Assembly (NCBI GenBank): GCA_023437865.1
Contig: JAEZFE010000176.1
Location: forward strand, 1 to 6,560
From: Pseudomonadota bacterium
Lineage (GTDB): Bacteria; Pseudomonadota; Alphaproteobacteria; Rhodospirillales; Magnetospirillaceae
Direction of reading: 5' to 3'
DNA length: 6,560 nt
Position 1 is the first letter of the stretch, and each line of letters opens with the position of its first letter. Below the pieces are notes generated by a model. That model had not been told where the DNA came from. It was given only the letters and a program-made list of their open reading frames with translations, and ran no database searches. Below are positions 1 through 5,757 of the stretch, piece after piece. The translations under genes were made by a program, and so were the position numbers.

Positions 1-1010
1 GCCTGCACCTGATCGAGATGCTGGACGAGTGCGGCTATTTGGTGGGTGATCTGGTCGAGGTGGCGGAAAAGCTGTCCTGCCCGCTGGAGCAGGTCGAGGC
101 GGTCTTGAAGCGCGTGCAGCGTTTCGACCCCATCGGCGTCTTCGCACGCTCGCTCAAGGAATGCCTGGGCCTGCAATTGGCCGAGCGCGACCGCTATGAT
201 CCCGCCATGCAGGCGCTGATCGCCAATCTGGAAATGCTGGCGCGGCGCGACCTGCCCGGCCTGATGAAGGTGTGCGGAATCGATGCCGAGGATCTGACCG
301 ACATGATCGGCGAGATCAAGGCGCTGGACCCCAAGCCGGCCTTGCGGTTCGACACGGCGGTGGCCCAGCCGGTGACTCCCGACGTGCTGATGCGTCGCGC
401 CCAGGATGGATCGTGGCTGGTCGAGCTCAACTCCGACACCCTGCCGCGCGTTCTGGTCAACGCCCGCTATTATGCCAAGGTCTCGGGTGCGACCAAGAAC
501 AAGGACGACAAGACCTATCTGTCCGAGCGCTTCCAGTCGGCCAACTGGCTGGTGAAGTCGCTGCACCAGCGCGCCACCACCATCCTGAAGGTAGCAACCG
601 AATTGGTGCGCCAGCAGGATGCCTTCTTTCGCCACGGCGTGCAGCATCTGCGGCCGCTGGTGCTGCGTGACATCGCCAATGCCATCGGCATGCACGAGAG
701 CACGGTTAGCCGCGTGACCAGCAACAAGTACATTTCGACGCCCCGCGGCATTTACGAACTAAAGTACTTCTTCACCCAGGCCATCGGCTCCAACGACGGC
801 GGTGACGCCCATTCGGCGGAATCGGTGCGCCACCGCATCAAGGGGCTGATCGACGCCGAGGGCCGCCAGGTGCTGTCCGACGACCGCATCGTCGAGATCC
901 TGAAGGGCGAAGGCATCGACATCGCGCGCCGCACGGTGGCAAAGTATCGGGAGGGAATGAATATTCCATCCTCGGTTCAGCGCCGCCGTGAGAAGTCGTT
1001 GGGGGTCTAG
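1..1010 (+). CDS. rpoN: RNA polymerase sigma-54 factor RpoN, C-terminal part (5' end outside window)
   Basis: Sigma-54 directs core RNA polymerase to -24/-12 promoters and needs an AAA+ activator to open DNA; it serves nitrogen regulation and other functions. The reading frame is open from base 3 (bases 1-2 finish an upstream codon), giving about 335 residues; the ATG at 18 is internal, since the family is usually 450-520 residues. Visible parts, numbered from the Met at 18: the core-binding domain, with a typical segment around residues 38-54 (GVFARSLKECLGLQL); a helix-turn-helix region around 215-250 (LRDIANAIGMHESTVSRV); and the RpoN box ARRTVAKYRE at about 303-312 (bases 924-953), which reads the -24 element. 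The N-terminal activator-interaction region I lies outside the window. The TAG stop is at 1008-1010. A weak stem (TCCGG 1015-1019 with CCGGA 1031-1035) follows, without a T-run, so I do not call a terminator. The family call is very secure. Confidence 0.97.
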   Translation, partial: LHLIEMLDECGYLVGDLVEVAEKLSCPLEQVEAVLKRVQRFDPIGVFARSLKECLGLQLAERDRYDPAMQALIANLEMLARRDLPGLMKVCGIDAEDLTDMIGEIKALDPKPALRFDTAVAQPVTPDVLMRRAQDGSWLVELNSDTLPRVLVNARYYAKVSGATKNKDDKTYLSERFQSANWLVKSLHQRATTILKVATELVRQQDAFFRHGVQHLRPLVLRDIANAIGMHESTVSRVTSNKYISTPRGIYELKYFFTQAIGSNDGGDAHSAESVRHRIKGLIDAEGRQVLSDDRIVEILKGEGIDIARRTVAKYREGMNIPSSVQRRREKSLGV

Positions 1011-1038
1011 GACATCCGGGGGATTTTCCGCCGGAAGC

Positions 1039-1067
1039 TTGACTTCGGCATGGTGCGGAACTATGTT
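1039..1067 (+). promoter_or_regulatory. Sigma-70-type promoter in the rpoN-ptsN gap
   Basis: TTGACT (1039-1044) is separated by exactly 17 bases from TATGTT (1062-1067), matching the -35/-10 consensus at five and four of six positions. Transcription would start near 1074 and give a leader of about 100 bases before ptsN at 1176. This suggests ptsN can be expressed independently of rpoN. The match is seen directly; activity is inferred. Confidence 0.6.
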
Positions 1068-1070
1068 CCG
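1056..1070. promoter_or_regulatory. Perfect dyad over the ptsN promoter -10 (possible operator)
   Basis: CGGAAC (1056-1061), TAT, GTTCCG (1065-1070) is a perfect inverted repeat with 6-base arms, and it covers the whole -10 hexamer. Such a position would suit a repressor that blocks polymerase. I do not recognise the binding protein; the alphaproteobacterial LexA box is a direct GTTC-N7-GTTC and does not match. Chance occurrence cannot be excluded. Confidence 0.4.
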
Positions 1071-1080
1071 GCCCTCCCTT

Positions 1081-1148
1081 GGACCGGTCCGATGGGATGG
1101 GCTGATGAGCTCACGCGAGACCGGAATCCGCGGATTGGCGGGATCCGC
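1081..1148 (+). other. ptsN leader with two perfect palindromes
   Basis: The leader holds GGACCGGTCC (1081-1090), close after the predicted transcription start, and AATCCGCGGATT (1125-1136), followed by a near-palindrome GCGGGATCCGC (1138-1148). ATCCGC occurs at 1126-1131 and again at 1143-1148, so GCGGAT (1130-1135) could pair with either in RNA. These may be leader hairpins or protein sites. The frame open from 1050 through this stretch is unlike any PtsN N-terminus, so I treat the stretch as noncoding. Confidence 0.35.
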
Positions 1149-1175
1149 ATTGAGCCCAGCAGAGGGTTGCTTTTC

Positions 1176-1640
1176 ATGGACATCGCCGACCTGATCACCC
1201 CGGTTGCCGTCATCCCGAATCTGCGCGCCACCTCGAAGAAGCAGGCGCTGCAGGATCTGGCGAAGAAGGCCGCCGATCTTACCGGCCTGCACGAGCGCGC
1301 CGTGTTCGACGTTCTGCTCGAGCGCGAGCGCCTGGGCACCACGGGCGTTGGCAATGGTATTGCCATTCCCCACGGCAAGCTCGCCAATTTGGACCGGCTG
1401 TACGGCCTGTTCGCCCGACTCGAGCGCCCCATCAATTTCGAATCCATCGACGAGCAGCCGGTTGACCTGATCTTCCTGCTGCTGGCCCCGGAATCGGCGG
1501 GTGCCGATCACCTGAAGGCGCTGGCCCGTGTCTCGCGCCTGCTGCGTGACAAGGGGGTGTGTGAGAAGCTGCGCGGCACCGATAATGCCGACGGCCTTTA
1601 CGCGCTGCTGACGGAATCGCCGGCCAGCCGCGCCGCCTAG
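1176..1640 (+). CDS. ptsN: PTS IIA-like nitrogen regulatory protein PtsN (EIIA-Ntr)
   Basis: A cytoplasmic 154-residue protein made of a single PTS EIIA type-2 domain. It is the last phosphoacceptor of the nitrogen PTS (EI-Ntr, then NPr, then PtsN) and in other proteobacteria regulates targets such as potassium handling and nitrogen or carbon responses rather than carrying sugar. The active-site motif is GIAIPHGKL with phosphorylatable His66, preceded by the conserved ERERLGTTGVGNG stretch (residues 49-61). I chose ATG 1176 because it gives the family length and start (MDIADLI) and has AGAGG at 1161-1165, ten bases upstream. The frame is open back to 1050, but those 42 extra residues are not PtsN-like. 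It lies downstream of rpoN, as in many proteobacteria, but with its own apparent promoter. hpf/raiA, commonly the intervening gene, is absent. The TAG stop is at 1638-1640. Confidence 0.95.
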   Translation: MDIADLITPVAVIPNLRATSKKQALQDLAKKAADLTGLHERAVFDVLLERERLGTTGVGNGIAIPHGKLANLDRLYGLFARLERPINFESIDEQPVDLIFLLLAPESAGADHLKALARVSRLLRDKGVCEKLRGTDNADGLYALLTESPASRAA

Positions 1641-1649
1641 CGATCGTGC

Positions 1650-1671
1650 GCCTGCACTCCGTGCGGGCTTT
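1650..1671 (+). terminator. Probable rho-independent terminator after ptsN
   Basis: An 8-base-pair stem (1650-1657 with 1661-1668, one G-T wobble) encloses a TCC loop, is GC-rich, and is followed by TTT (1669-1671). It begins nine bases after the ptsN stop. The T-run is short, so termination may be partial. Further on, AAAGCC (1695-1700) could pair with GGCTTT (1666-1671) and compete with this stem, and TCGGGCCCGA (1686-1695) is a 10-base palindrome. No clear promoter is seen in the rest of the 129-base gap up to 1769. Confidence 0.5.
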
Positions 1672-1769
1672 GGCTCAGATGTCGCTCGGGCCCGAAAGCC
1701 GCATCCTCGGATCGGCTCTAGGGCCTTCACCCTCTGTTCGCGGCTTAGGAAAAGGGCTAGAAAGGGCGC

Positions 1770-2441
1770 ATGAGGACGCTCTACCATCATCCACTCAGCC
1801 CCTTCTCGCGCAAGGTGCGCGTGGTGCTGGCCGAAAAGAAGCTGGACTTCGACGCCCAGCTTGAGCGCTATTGGGAGCGCCGGGACGATTTCGTCGCCAT
1901 GAACCCTGCTTCCGAGGTGCCGCTGCTGGTGGAGGAGGGCGGCACCGTGCTGGCCGATTCCACCGCCATTTGCGAGTACCTCGACGAAGTTCACCGCGAG
2001 CCGCCGCTATTGCCTGCGGAGGCCGCCGCGCGCGCCGAAGTGCGCCGTCTGGTGGGCTGGTTCGACGTCAAGTTCTACAACGAGGTGACCGCCAACCTGG
2101 TGGGCGAGAAGGTGCACAAGCGTCTGACCATGGCCGGCGGCGCCCCGGATTCGCGCCTGATCCGCGCCGGCTTCGCCGCCATCCACCAGCACCTGGATTA
2201 TATCGGCTGGCTGACTGAACGGCGGACTTGGCTGGGCGGTAGCCATTATTCCATGGCCGACATCGCCGCGGCGGCGCAGATCTCCTGCCTCGACTATATC
2301 GGCGACGTGCCGTGGGAAAATCATCCTGGCGCCAAGGACTGGTACGCCCGCGTCAAGTCCCGCCCGGCCTTCCGCCCGCTCCTGGCTGATCACCTGCCCG
2401 GCATGCCGCCGCCGCGGCATTACGCCGACCTGGATTTTTAG
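1770..2441 (+). CDS. fzlA: GST-fold protein, probable FtsZ-binding division protein FzlA
   Basis: A 223-residue cytoplasmic protein with a glutathione S-transferase fold. The N-terminal thioredoxin-like domain spans about residues 1-80 (opening LYHHPLSPFSRKVRVVLAEK, cis-proline motif VPLL at 50-53, DST at 63-65). An all-helical C-terminal domain spans about 90-205 (SMADIAAAA, WYARVKSRPAFRPLL). It ends in HYADLDF, an unusual acidic tail for a GST. From memory, Caulobacter FzlA is a GST-like protein of about 230 residues that binds FtsZ filaments, and Trp38, Glu119 and Asp227 matter for function; Trp35, Glu113 and Asp220 here could correspond. If so, it controls constriction rather than conjugating glutathione. 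The start follows AAAGGG (1761-1766), with a second purine-rich stretch at 1747-1756. The GST fold is certain; FzlA identity is an inference from the tail and overall pattern, and a generic GST is the alternative. Confidence 0.85.
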   Translation: MRTLYHHPLSPFSRKVRVVLAEKKLDFDAQLERYWERRDDFVAMNPASEVPLLVEEGGTVLADSTAICEYLDEVHREPPLLPAEAAARAEVRRLVGWFDVKFYNEVTANLVGEKVHKRLTMAGGAPDSRLIRAGFAAIHQHLDYIGWLTERRTWLGGSHYSMADIAAAAQISCLDYIGDVPWENHPGAKDWYARVKSRPAFRPLLADHLPGMPPPRHYADLDF

Positions 2442-2461
2442 CGGCTTTCCGGCGCAAGCCG
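2442..2461 (+). terminator. Weak stem-loop after the fzlA-like gene
   Basis: CGGCTT (2442-2447) pairs with AAGCCG (2456-2461) around an 8-base loop, directly after the stop codon at 2439-2441. No T-run follows, so it may stabilise the 3' end or assist Rho rather than terminate on its own. Confidence 0.25.
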
Positions 2462-2478
2462 GGGCGTGAACTCAAATT

Positions 2479-2549
2479 AGAGACATAGAAAATGCGCAGA
2501 GAAGAGAAACGCTTTTTTCTCTGCGCCCTCTCTATCTCGTTATGTCTCT
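2479..2549. repeat. AT-rich foldback (inverted) repeat spanning the deacetylase start
   Basis: There are two nested pairs of arms. The outer pair is AGAGACATA (2479-2487) with TATGTCTCT (2541-2549), nine perfect base pairs. The inner pair is GCGCAGAGAA (2494-2503) with TTCTCTGCGC (2517-2526), ten perfect pairs that extend to 14 with two wobble pairs (2504-2507 with 2513-2516), leaving a 5-base loop. Bases 2471-2520 are only 36% GC, far below the surroundings. The right arm has the CTCTGCG...CTCTGTGGTTT flavour of short intergenic repeats that I recall from many bacterial genomes; that resemblance is from memory. The ATG at 2492 lies in the internal loop against the inner stem, so the hairpin in mRNA could limit translation. 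It is probably a small mobile or palindromic repeat, now partly coding. Confidence 0.6.
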
Positions 2550-3199
2550 GTGGTTTGCTCGGCCTGGGCCGCCCCGCTGGCGCCGATGTCATCGAGCGCC
2601 TGCCCACCACCGAGAAGGTGGTCGCGCTGACCTTTGACGCGTGCGAGGGCAGGGGGAAGCCCGCGACCTTCGACCGCTCCATCTTGGATTTCCTGGAAGC
2701 GGAGAAAATCCCGTTCACCGTCTTCGCGACCGGATTGTTCGCCGAGCGCAATGCGGGCGAGTTGGCGCGCTTGGCCAAATCGCCGCTGGTGGAAATCGAG
2801 AACCATTCCTTCGACCATCCCCAGCACATGGAAGCCCTGGGCGCGGCCCTGGCGACCGCGCAGGTGCAGGATGCCGACCGCGTCATCACCGCCATCGCCG
2901 GGCGCAAACCCACCTATTTCCGCTTCCCGGCGGGCAATTACGACGCCGCCACCCTGGCCGCGGTGGAAGCCACCGGGCACAAGGTGGTGCATTGGCGCTG
3001 GCCGTCGGGTGACCCGGTCAAGGGGCTGGAGCCGGTGCGGCTGAAGGCGTGGGTGTTGGACAAAACCCGGCCCGGCGACATCCTGATCTTCCATATCAAC
3101 GGACGCGCTCCAGCCACCGGTCAGGCGCTGCCGGAGGTGGTGGCCGAACTGCGCAAGCGCGGCTACCGCTTTACTCGGCTCGATGAGGTGGTCAAATGA
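2492..3199 (+). CDS. Exported NodB-type polysaccharide deacetylase
   Basis: A 235-residue protein with a probable Sec signal peptide: basic residues 2-7, hydrophobic core about 8-26, and likely cleavage after AGA at 29-31. It should act in the periplasm as a carbohydrate esterase family 4 enzyme that removes N- or O-acetyl groups from a glycan; the substrate is unknown. Motifs: TFDACEG (47-53), HSFDH (105-109, metal-binding His105 and His109), FRFPAGNY (143-150), SGDP (172-175) and ILIFH with His201. In the first motif the usual second metal-binding Asp (TFDD) is Ala50, with Cys51 next; the base Asp49 is kept. ATG 2492 is the only reasonable start, because a TAG lies in frame at 2486-2488 and later starts would lose the signal peptide; no good ribosome site is seen. 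The start and signal sequence fall in a foldback repeat. There is no proper lipobox despite Cys11, 18 and 20. It overlaps the next gene by ATGA. Confidence 0.88.
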   Translation: MRREEKRFFLCALSISLCLCGLLGLGRPAGADVIERLPTTEKVVALTFDACEGRGKPATFDRSILDFLEAEKIPFTVFATGLFAERNAGELARLAKSPLVEIENHSFDHPQHMEALGAALATAQVQDADRVITAIAGRKPTYFRFPAGNYDAATLAAVEATGHKVVHWRWPSGDPVKGLEPVRLKAWVLDKTRPGDILIFHINGRAPATGQALPEVVAELRKRGYRFTRLDEVVK

Positions 3200-3660
3200 C
3201 CATCCGCCCCCTTCTCGCCGCTGACATCCACGTTCTGGCCGAGGCGCTGGCCAGCATGGAGCCGTGGCGCACACTGGGCTATTCGGCGGCGGGCCTGGCG
3301 GGCTATTTGGCGCGCGAGGATGCGGCGCTGACCCGCATGGTGGCGGAGAAGGGCGGAGCGCCGTCGGCTGTGATCGCGGTGCGCCAGCCGTGGCTGCGCG
3401 GCCCGTATATCGAGGTGCTGGCGGTGCTGCCCCCGGCGCAAGGGGCGGGGCTGGGAGCCAGGCTGGTGAATTGGGCGGCGGAGCGCGGTGGTGGCAATCT
3501 GTGGGCCTGTGTTTCGGCCTTCAACCAACCGGCCCGGGATTTCTACGCCCGCCTGGGCTTTGCCGAGGTGGCGCCGCTCCCCGGCTTGGTGGCCGAAGGC
3601 TTCGAGGAGATCCTGCTCAGGCGGCGGCTTGTTCCGGGCAATCCGCCAGTCTCACGCTGA
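3196..3660 (+). CDS. GNAT-family N-acetyltransferase
   Basis: A 154-residue cytoplasmic protein with the GNAT fold, which transfers an acetyl group from acetyl-CoA to an amine. The N-terminal strand and helix read TIRPLLAADIHVLAEAL. Motif A for CoA pyrophosphate is VLPPAQGAGLGARL (about 77-90, with Q82-G-A-G-L-G87). The motif B region ends in NQPARDFYARLGF (110-122), typical of the family. The substrate cannot be read from the sequence. The start ATG (3196-3198) overlaps the TGA stop of the deacetylase gene (3197-3199), which argues for coupled translation. Its last 44 bases overlap the 3' end of the opposing histidine kinase gene. A RimI-like protein acetyltransferase role is possible but not shown. 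Confidence 0.9.
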   Translation: MTIRPLLAADIHVLAEALASMEPWRTLGYSAAGLAGYLAREDAALTRMVAEKGGAPSAVIAVRQPWLRGPYIEVLAVLPPAQGAGLGARLVNWAAERGGGNLWACVSAFNQPARDFYARLGFAEVAPLPGLVAEGFEEILLRRRLVPGNPPVSR

Positions 3661-5680
3661 CGGTGAACACCGAGCCCCGCCCCTCCTGCGAGTTCAGCGC
3701 GACTTCATGGCCCAGCAGCCGGGCGGTGCGTGCCACCACCGACAGCCCGAGGCCCAGCCCCCGGCTACGGTCGCGGCCTGGATTGCCAATCTGGTAGAAA
3801 TCCTCGAAGACCTTCTGCTGCTTGTCCGCCGGGATGCCCATGCCGGTGTCCCACACCTGGAACAGCAATTGGCCGGCGCGCTGCCGGGTAGCGATCAGGA
3901 TGCCGCCCCGCTCGGTGTAGCGCACGGCGTTGTGCAGCAGGTTGCGCAGCATGCGTTTCAGCAGCACCGGATCGGTGATGATGGTGCCGGGCCGGATGTG
4001 ATGCTTCAGCTTCAGGCCCTGAGCCGCCGCCTGGGGCTGAAACTCGCGCACCAGCCGCTCAACCATGTCCTCCGCGCTGATGCGGCAGGTCTTGGGCGTG
4101 ACGATGCCGGCCTCCAGCGTCGAGACATCCAGAAGCGCGGTCAGCAATTGCTCGCCCGCCGTCATGGCTTCGTCCAGCTTGGCACCCACCGCCGCAGCCT
4201 TGGGGTCGGCCAGCCACGGCGTCAGCGCCGAGCGGAACAGCCGCATGGCCTGGAACGGTTGGCGCAGATCGTGGCTGGCGGCGGCAAGGAAGCGGCTCTT
4301 GGCCTCGTTGGCGCGTTCGGCCTCCTCGCGCGCCAGCATCAACGCGGCCTGCAACTTGCGCTCTTCGGTGATGTCCAGCGCGGCGCCCACCAGACCGGTG
4401 ACCGCGCCGTGCTCGTCCAGCATCGGTTCGTACCACACGTCCATGCGGCGCTCGATGCCATCGAAGTGGCAGGTTATTTCATGGCGGCGGCCGCAATGGG
4501 TGGTCAGCACTTCGCGTTTAATGGTGGAGAGTTCGGCGGCGTCCCCGGGCGGGAGGCGGTCGTTGATGGTCTTGCCCAGCAAATCGCCGCCGCCGGGGGG
4601 CGCGTTGAACACCCAGGTGAAGCGGAAATTTAGGTCCTGCGCGAAAACCATGACCGGAGAGTGCTTCAGCGCCACGCGGAAGCGCTCCTCACTCATACGC
4701 AGTGCCTCGCGCGCCATGATCTGGCCGGTAATGTCGAACATGGTGCCGATATGGCCGAGCACGTTGCCATGGCGGTCGCGTTCGGCCACATCACGGACCA
4801 GCACCCATACCTCGCGGCCATCGGGGCGCAGCAGCCGCAATTCGCGCTGGCCGCAATCTTGGGGCCGGTCCAGCTTGGGGCGGTCGTCGGGATGCACCAG
4901 TGTATGCCAATCCAACCCGCGCAACTCGCTTGGCGGCAGGCGCAGGATGGCGGCCAATGCCTCGTTGGCGTAGGTGCAGGCCCCCTCGAAATCGGTGCGG
5001 AAGATGCCGACCGGGGCGATACGGGCCAGCTTGCGGAAACGCTCGTCGCTCTCGCGCAGGGCCTCGGTGGTTTGCTTGAGCGTGGTGACGTCCACCACCG
5101 TACCGACGCGGCCGGTCACCCGGCTGGCGCCGTCGCGCTCCACCGCGTCGCGGACCAGAACCCAAACCACCGAGCCGTCGGGCCGCAGGACCCGGCATTC
5201 ACGCAACTCCAGTTCGGTGTCGCGGGTGCGGGCTCGGTCCATCAGCTCCAGGACCCACGGGCGGTCCTCGGGGTGGATACAGCCGCCCAGTCCCGCCAGC
5301 CGCATCTCTTCCTCGCTGCGGCCCATCAGCTCCAGGCACCACGGATTGGCGTAGGTCAGCCGGAATTGGCTATCAAGGCGGAAGATGCCGGTGGGGGCTG
5401 CGCGCGCCATCTGTTCGAAGCGAGTTTCGGAGAGTTGCAGCGAGAGCTGATACTCGGCCTCGCGCTCACGCAGGGCGGTGCCGACCACTTCGACCATGCG
5501 TGAGCGCACCAGCCGGCGGATGATGAGCCAAGCCAGCGTGGACGAACCCGCGACAATGGCGCTCAATCCCGCAATGTCGTTCCCGTGCAGGGTATAGGCC
5601 GCCATGGCCATCACCGGTGAGAGGGCGGTGGCAGCGACGCCTAACAGGCGAGTGCGGGGCGATAAATCTCCATGCGGCAT
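3617..5680 (-). CDS. Membrane-anchored sensor histidine kinase with three PAS domains
   Basis: A 687-residue two-component sensor kinase. Two predicted membrane helices (about 12-31 and 36-58) are joined by a loop of only about five residues, so there is no periplasmic sensor. PAS1 covers about 86-200 and PAS2 about 211-320; these two are clearly related (ANPWCLELM and ANEALAAIL; LRPDGSVVWVLVRD and LRPDGREVWVLVRD), pointing to internal duplication. PAS3 covers about 331-440 and is divergent (SPVMVFAQDLNFRFTWVFN). A short coiled linker leads to the HisKA domain (FLAAASHDLRQPFQAM, His470), then the HATPase: N box RNLLHNAVRY (579-588), G1 DTGMGIP (611-617), F box around 625-628, and G2 GLGLGLSVV (641-649). 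All catalytic motifs are intact, so it should be active. It has no receiver domain, and no response regulator lies in the window, so it is an orphan here. The signal is unknown; PAS domains could bind haem, flavin or metabolites. The start ATG at 5680 has only a poor ribosome site. Confidence 0.95.
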   Translation of the reverse strand: MPHGDLSPRTRLLGVAATALSPVMAMAAYTLHGNDIAGLSAIVAGSSTLAWLIIRRLVRSRMVEVVGTALREREAEYQLSLQLSETRFEQMARAAPTGIFRLDSQFRLTYANPWCLELMGRSEEEMRLAGLGGCIHPEDRPWVLELMDRARTRDTELELRECRVLRPDGSVVWVLVRDAVERDGASRVTGRVGTVVDVTTLKQTTEALRESDERFRKLARIAPVGIFRTDFEGACTYANEALAAILRLPPSELRGLDWHTLVHPDDRPKLDRPQDCGQRELRLLRPDGREVWVLVRDVAERDRHGNVLGHIGTMFDITGQIMAREALRMSEERFRVALKHSPVMVFAQDLNFRFTWVFNAPPGGGDLLGKTINDRLPPGDAAELSTIKREVLTTHCGRRHEITCHFDGIERRMDVWYEPMLDEHGAVTGLVGAALDITEERKLQAALMLAREEAERANEAKSRFLAAASHDLRQPFQAMRLFRSALTPWLADPKAAAVGAKLDEAMTAGEQLLTALLDVSTLEAGIVTPKTCRISAEDMVERLVREFQPQAAAQGLKLKHHIRPGTIITDPVLLKRMLRNLLHNAVRYTERGGILIATRQRAGQLLFQVWDTGMGIPADKQQKVFEDFYQIGNPGRDRSRGLGLGLSVVARTARLLGHEVALNSQEGRGSVFTVSVRLADCPEQAAA

Positions 5681-5714
5681 TGCGGCATAGGACGCATTCC
5701 GCCGGCAGGACGCA
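5673..5714. repeat. Two pairs of 8-base direct repeats at the histidine kinase start
   Basis: On the plus strand TGCGGCAT occurs twice in exact tandem (5673-5680 and 5681-5688). AGGACGCA occurs at 5689-5696 and 5707-5714, 18 bases apart from start to start. Read along the kinase gene, the order is TGCGTCCT, ten bases, TGCGTCCT, then ATGCCGCA twice. The tandem unit carries an ATG, so the kinase start (5680) is preceded 8 bases upstream by an out-of-frame ATG (5688) that opens a 15-codon frame. The 18-base pair could be a regulator site near the start; no regulator is identifiable. The rest of the 77-base gap (5681-5757) shows a near-palindrome around CCTAGG (5729-5734) and nothing else. Confidence 0.45.
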
Positions 5715-5757
5715 AGTCAACCGTGGGGCCTAGGACCTTAGTCGGGTGTGCGGATTG

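Noticed and set aside
1050..1175. N-terminal extension of PtsN from the ATG at 1050
   Set aside because: It would add 42 residues unlike the family, and the ATG at 1050 lies inside the predicted promoter. ATG 1176 gives the standard length with a ribosome site.
759..1994. 411-codon minus-strand open frame across the end of rpoN, ptsN and the start of the GST-like gene
   Set aside because: It spans three well-supported plus-strand genes and their gaps, and its translation has no recognisable domain.
2492..2560. Lipoprotein signal in the deacetylase (Cys11, Cys18, Cys20)
   Set aside because: The residues before each Cys do not fit a lipobox (Leu or a bulky residue at -1); an AGA signal peptidase I site at 29-31 fits better.
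3488..5503. Long plus-strand open frames opposite the histidine kinase gene (3488-4633, 4065-4973, 4661-5503)
   Set aside because: They lie antisense to a gene with a full set of kinase motifs, have low-complexity Arg/Gln/Ala-rich translations and show no domain. They are typical GC-rich shadows.
5692..5720. Promoter for the histidine kinase from TTGACT on the minus strand (5720-5715)
   Set aside because: No acceptable -10 lies 16-18 bases downstream (ATGCGT at 17), and the leader would be almost absent.
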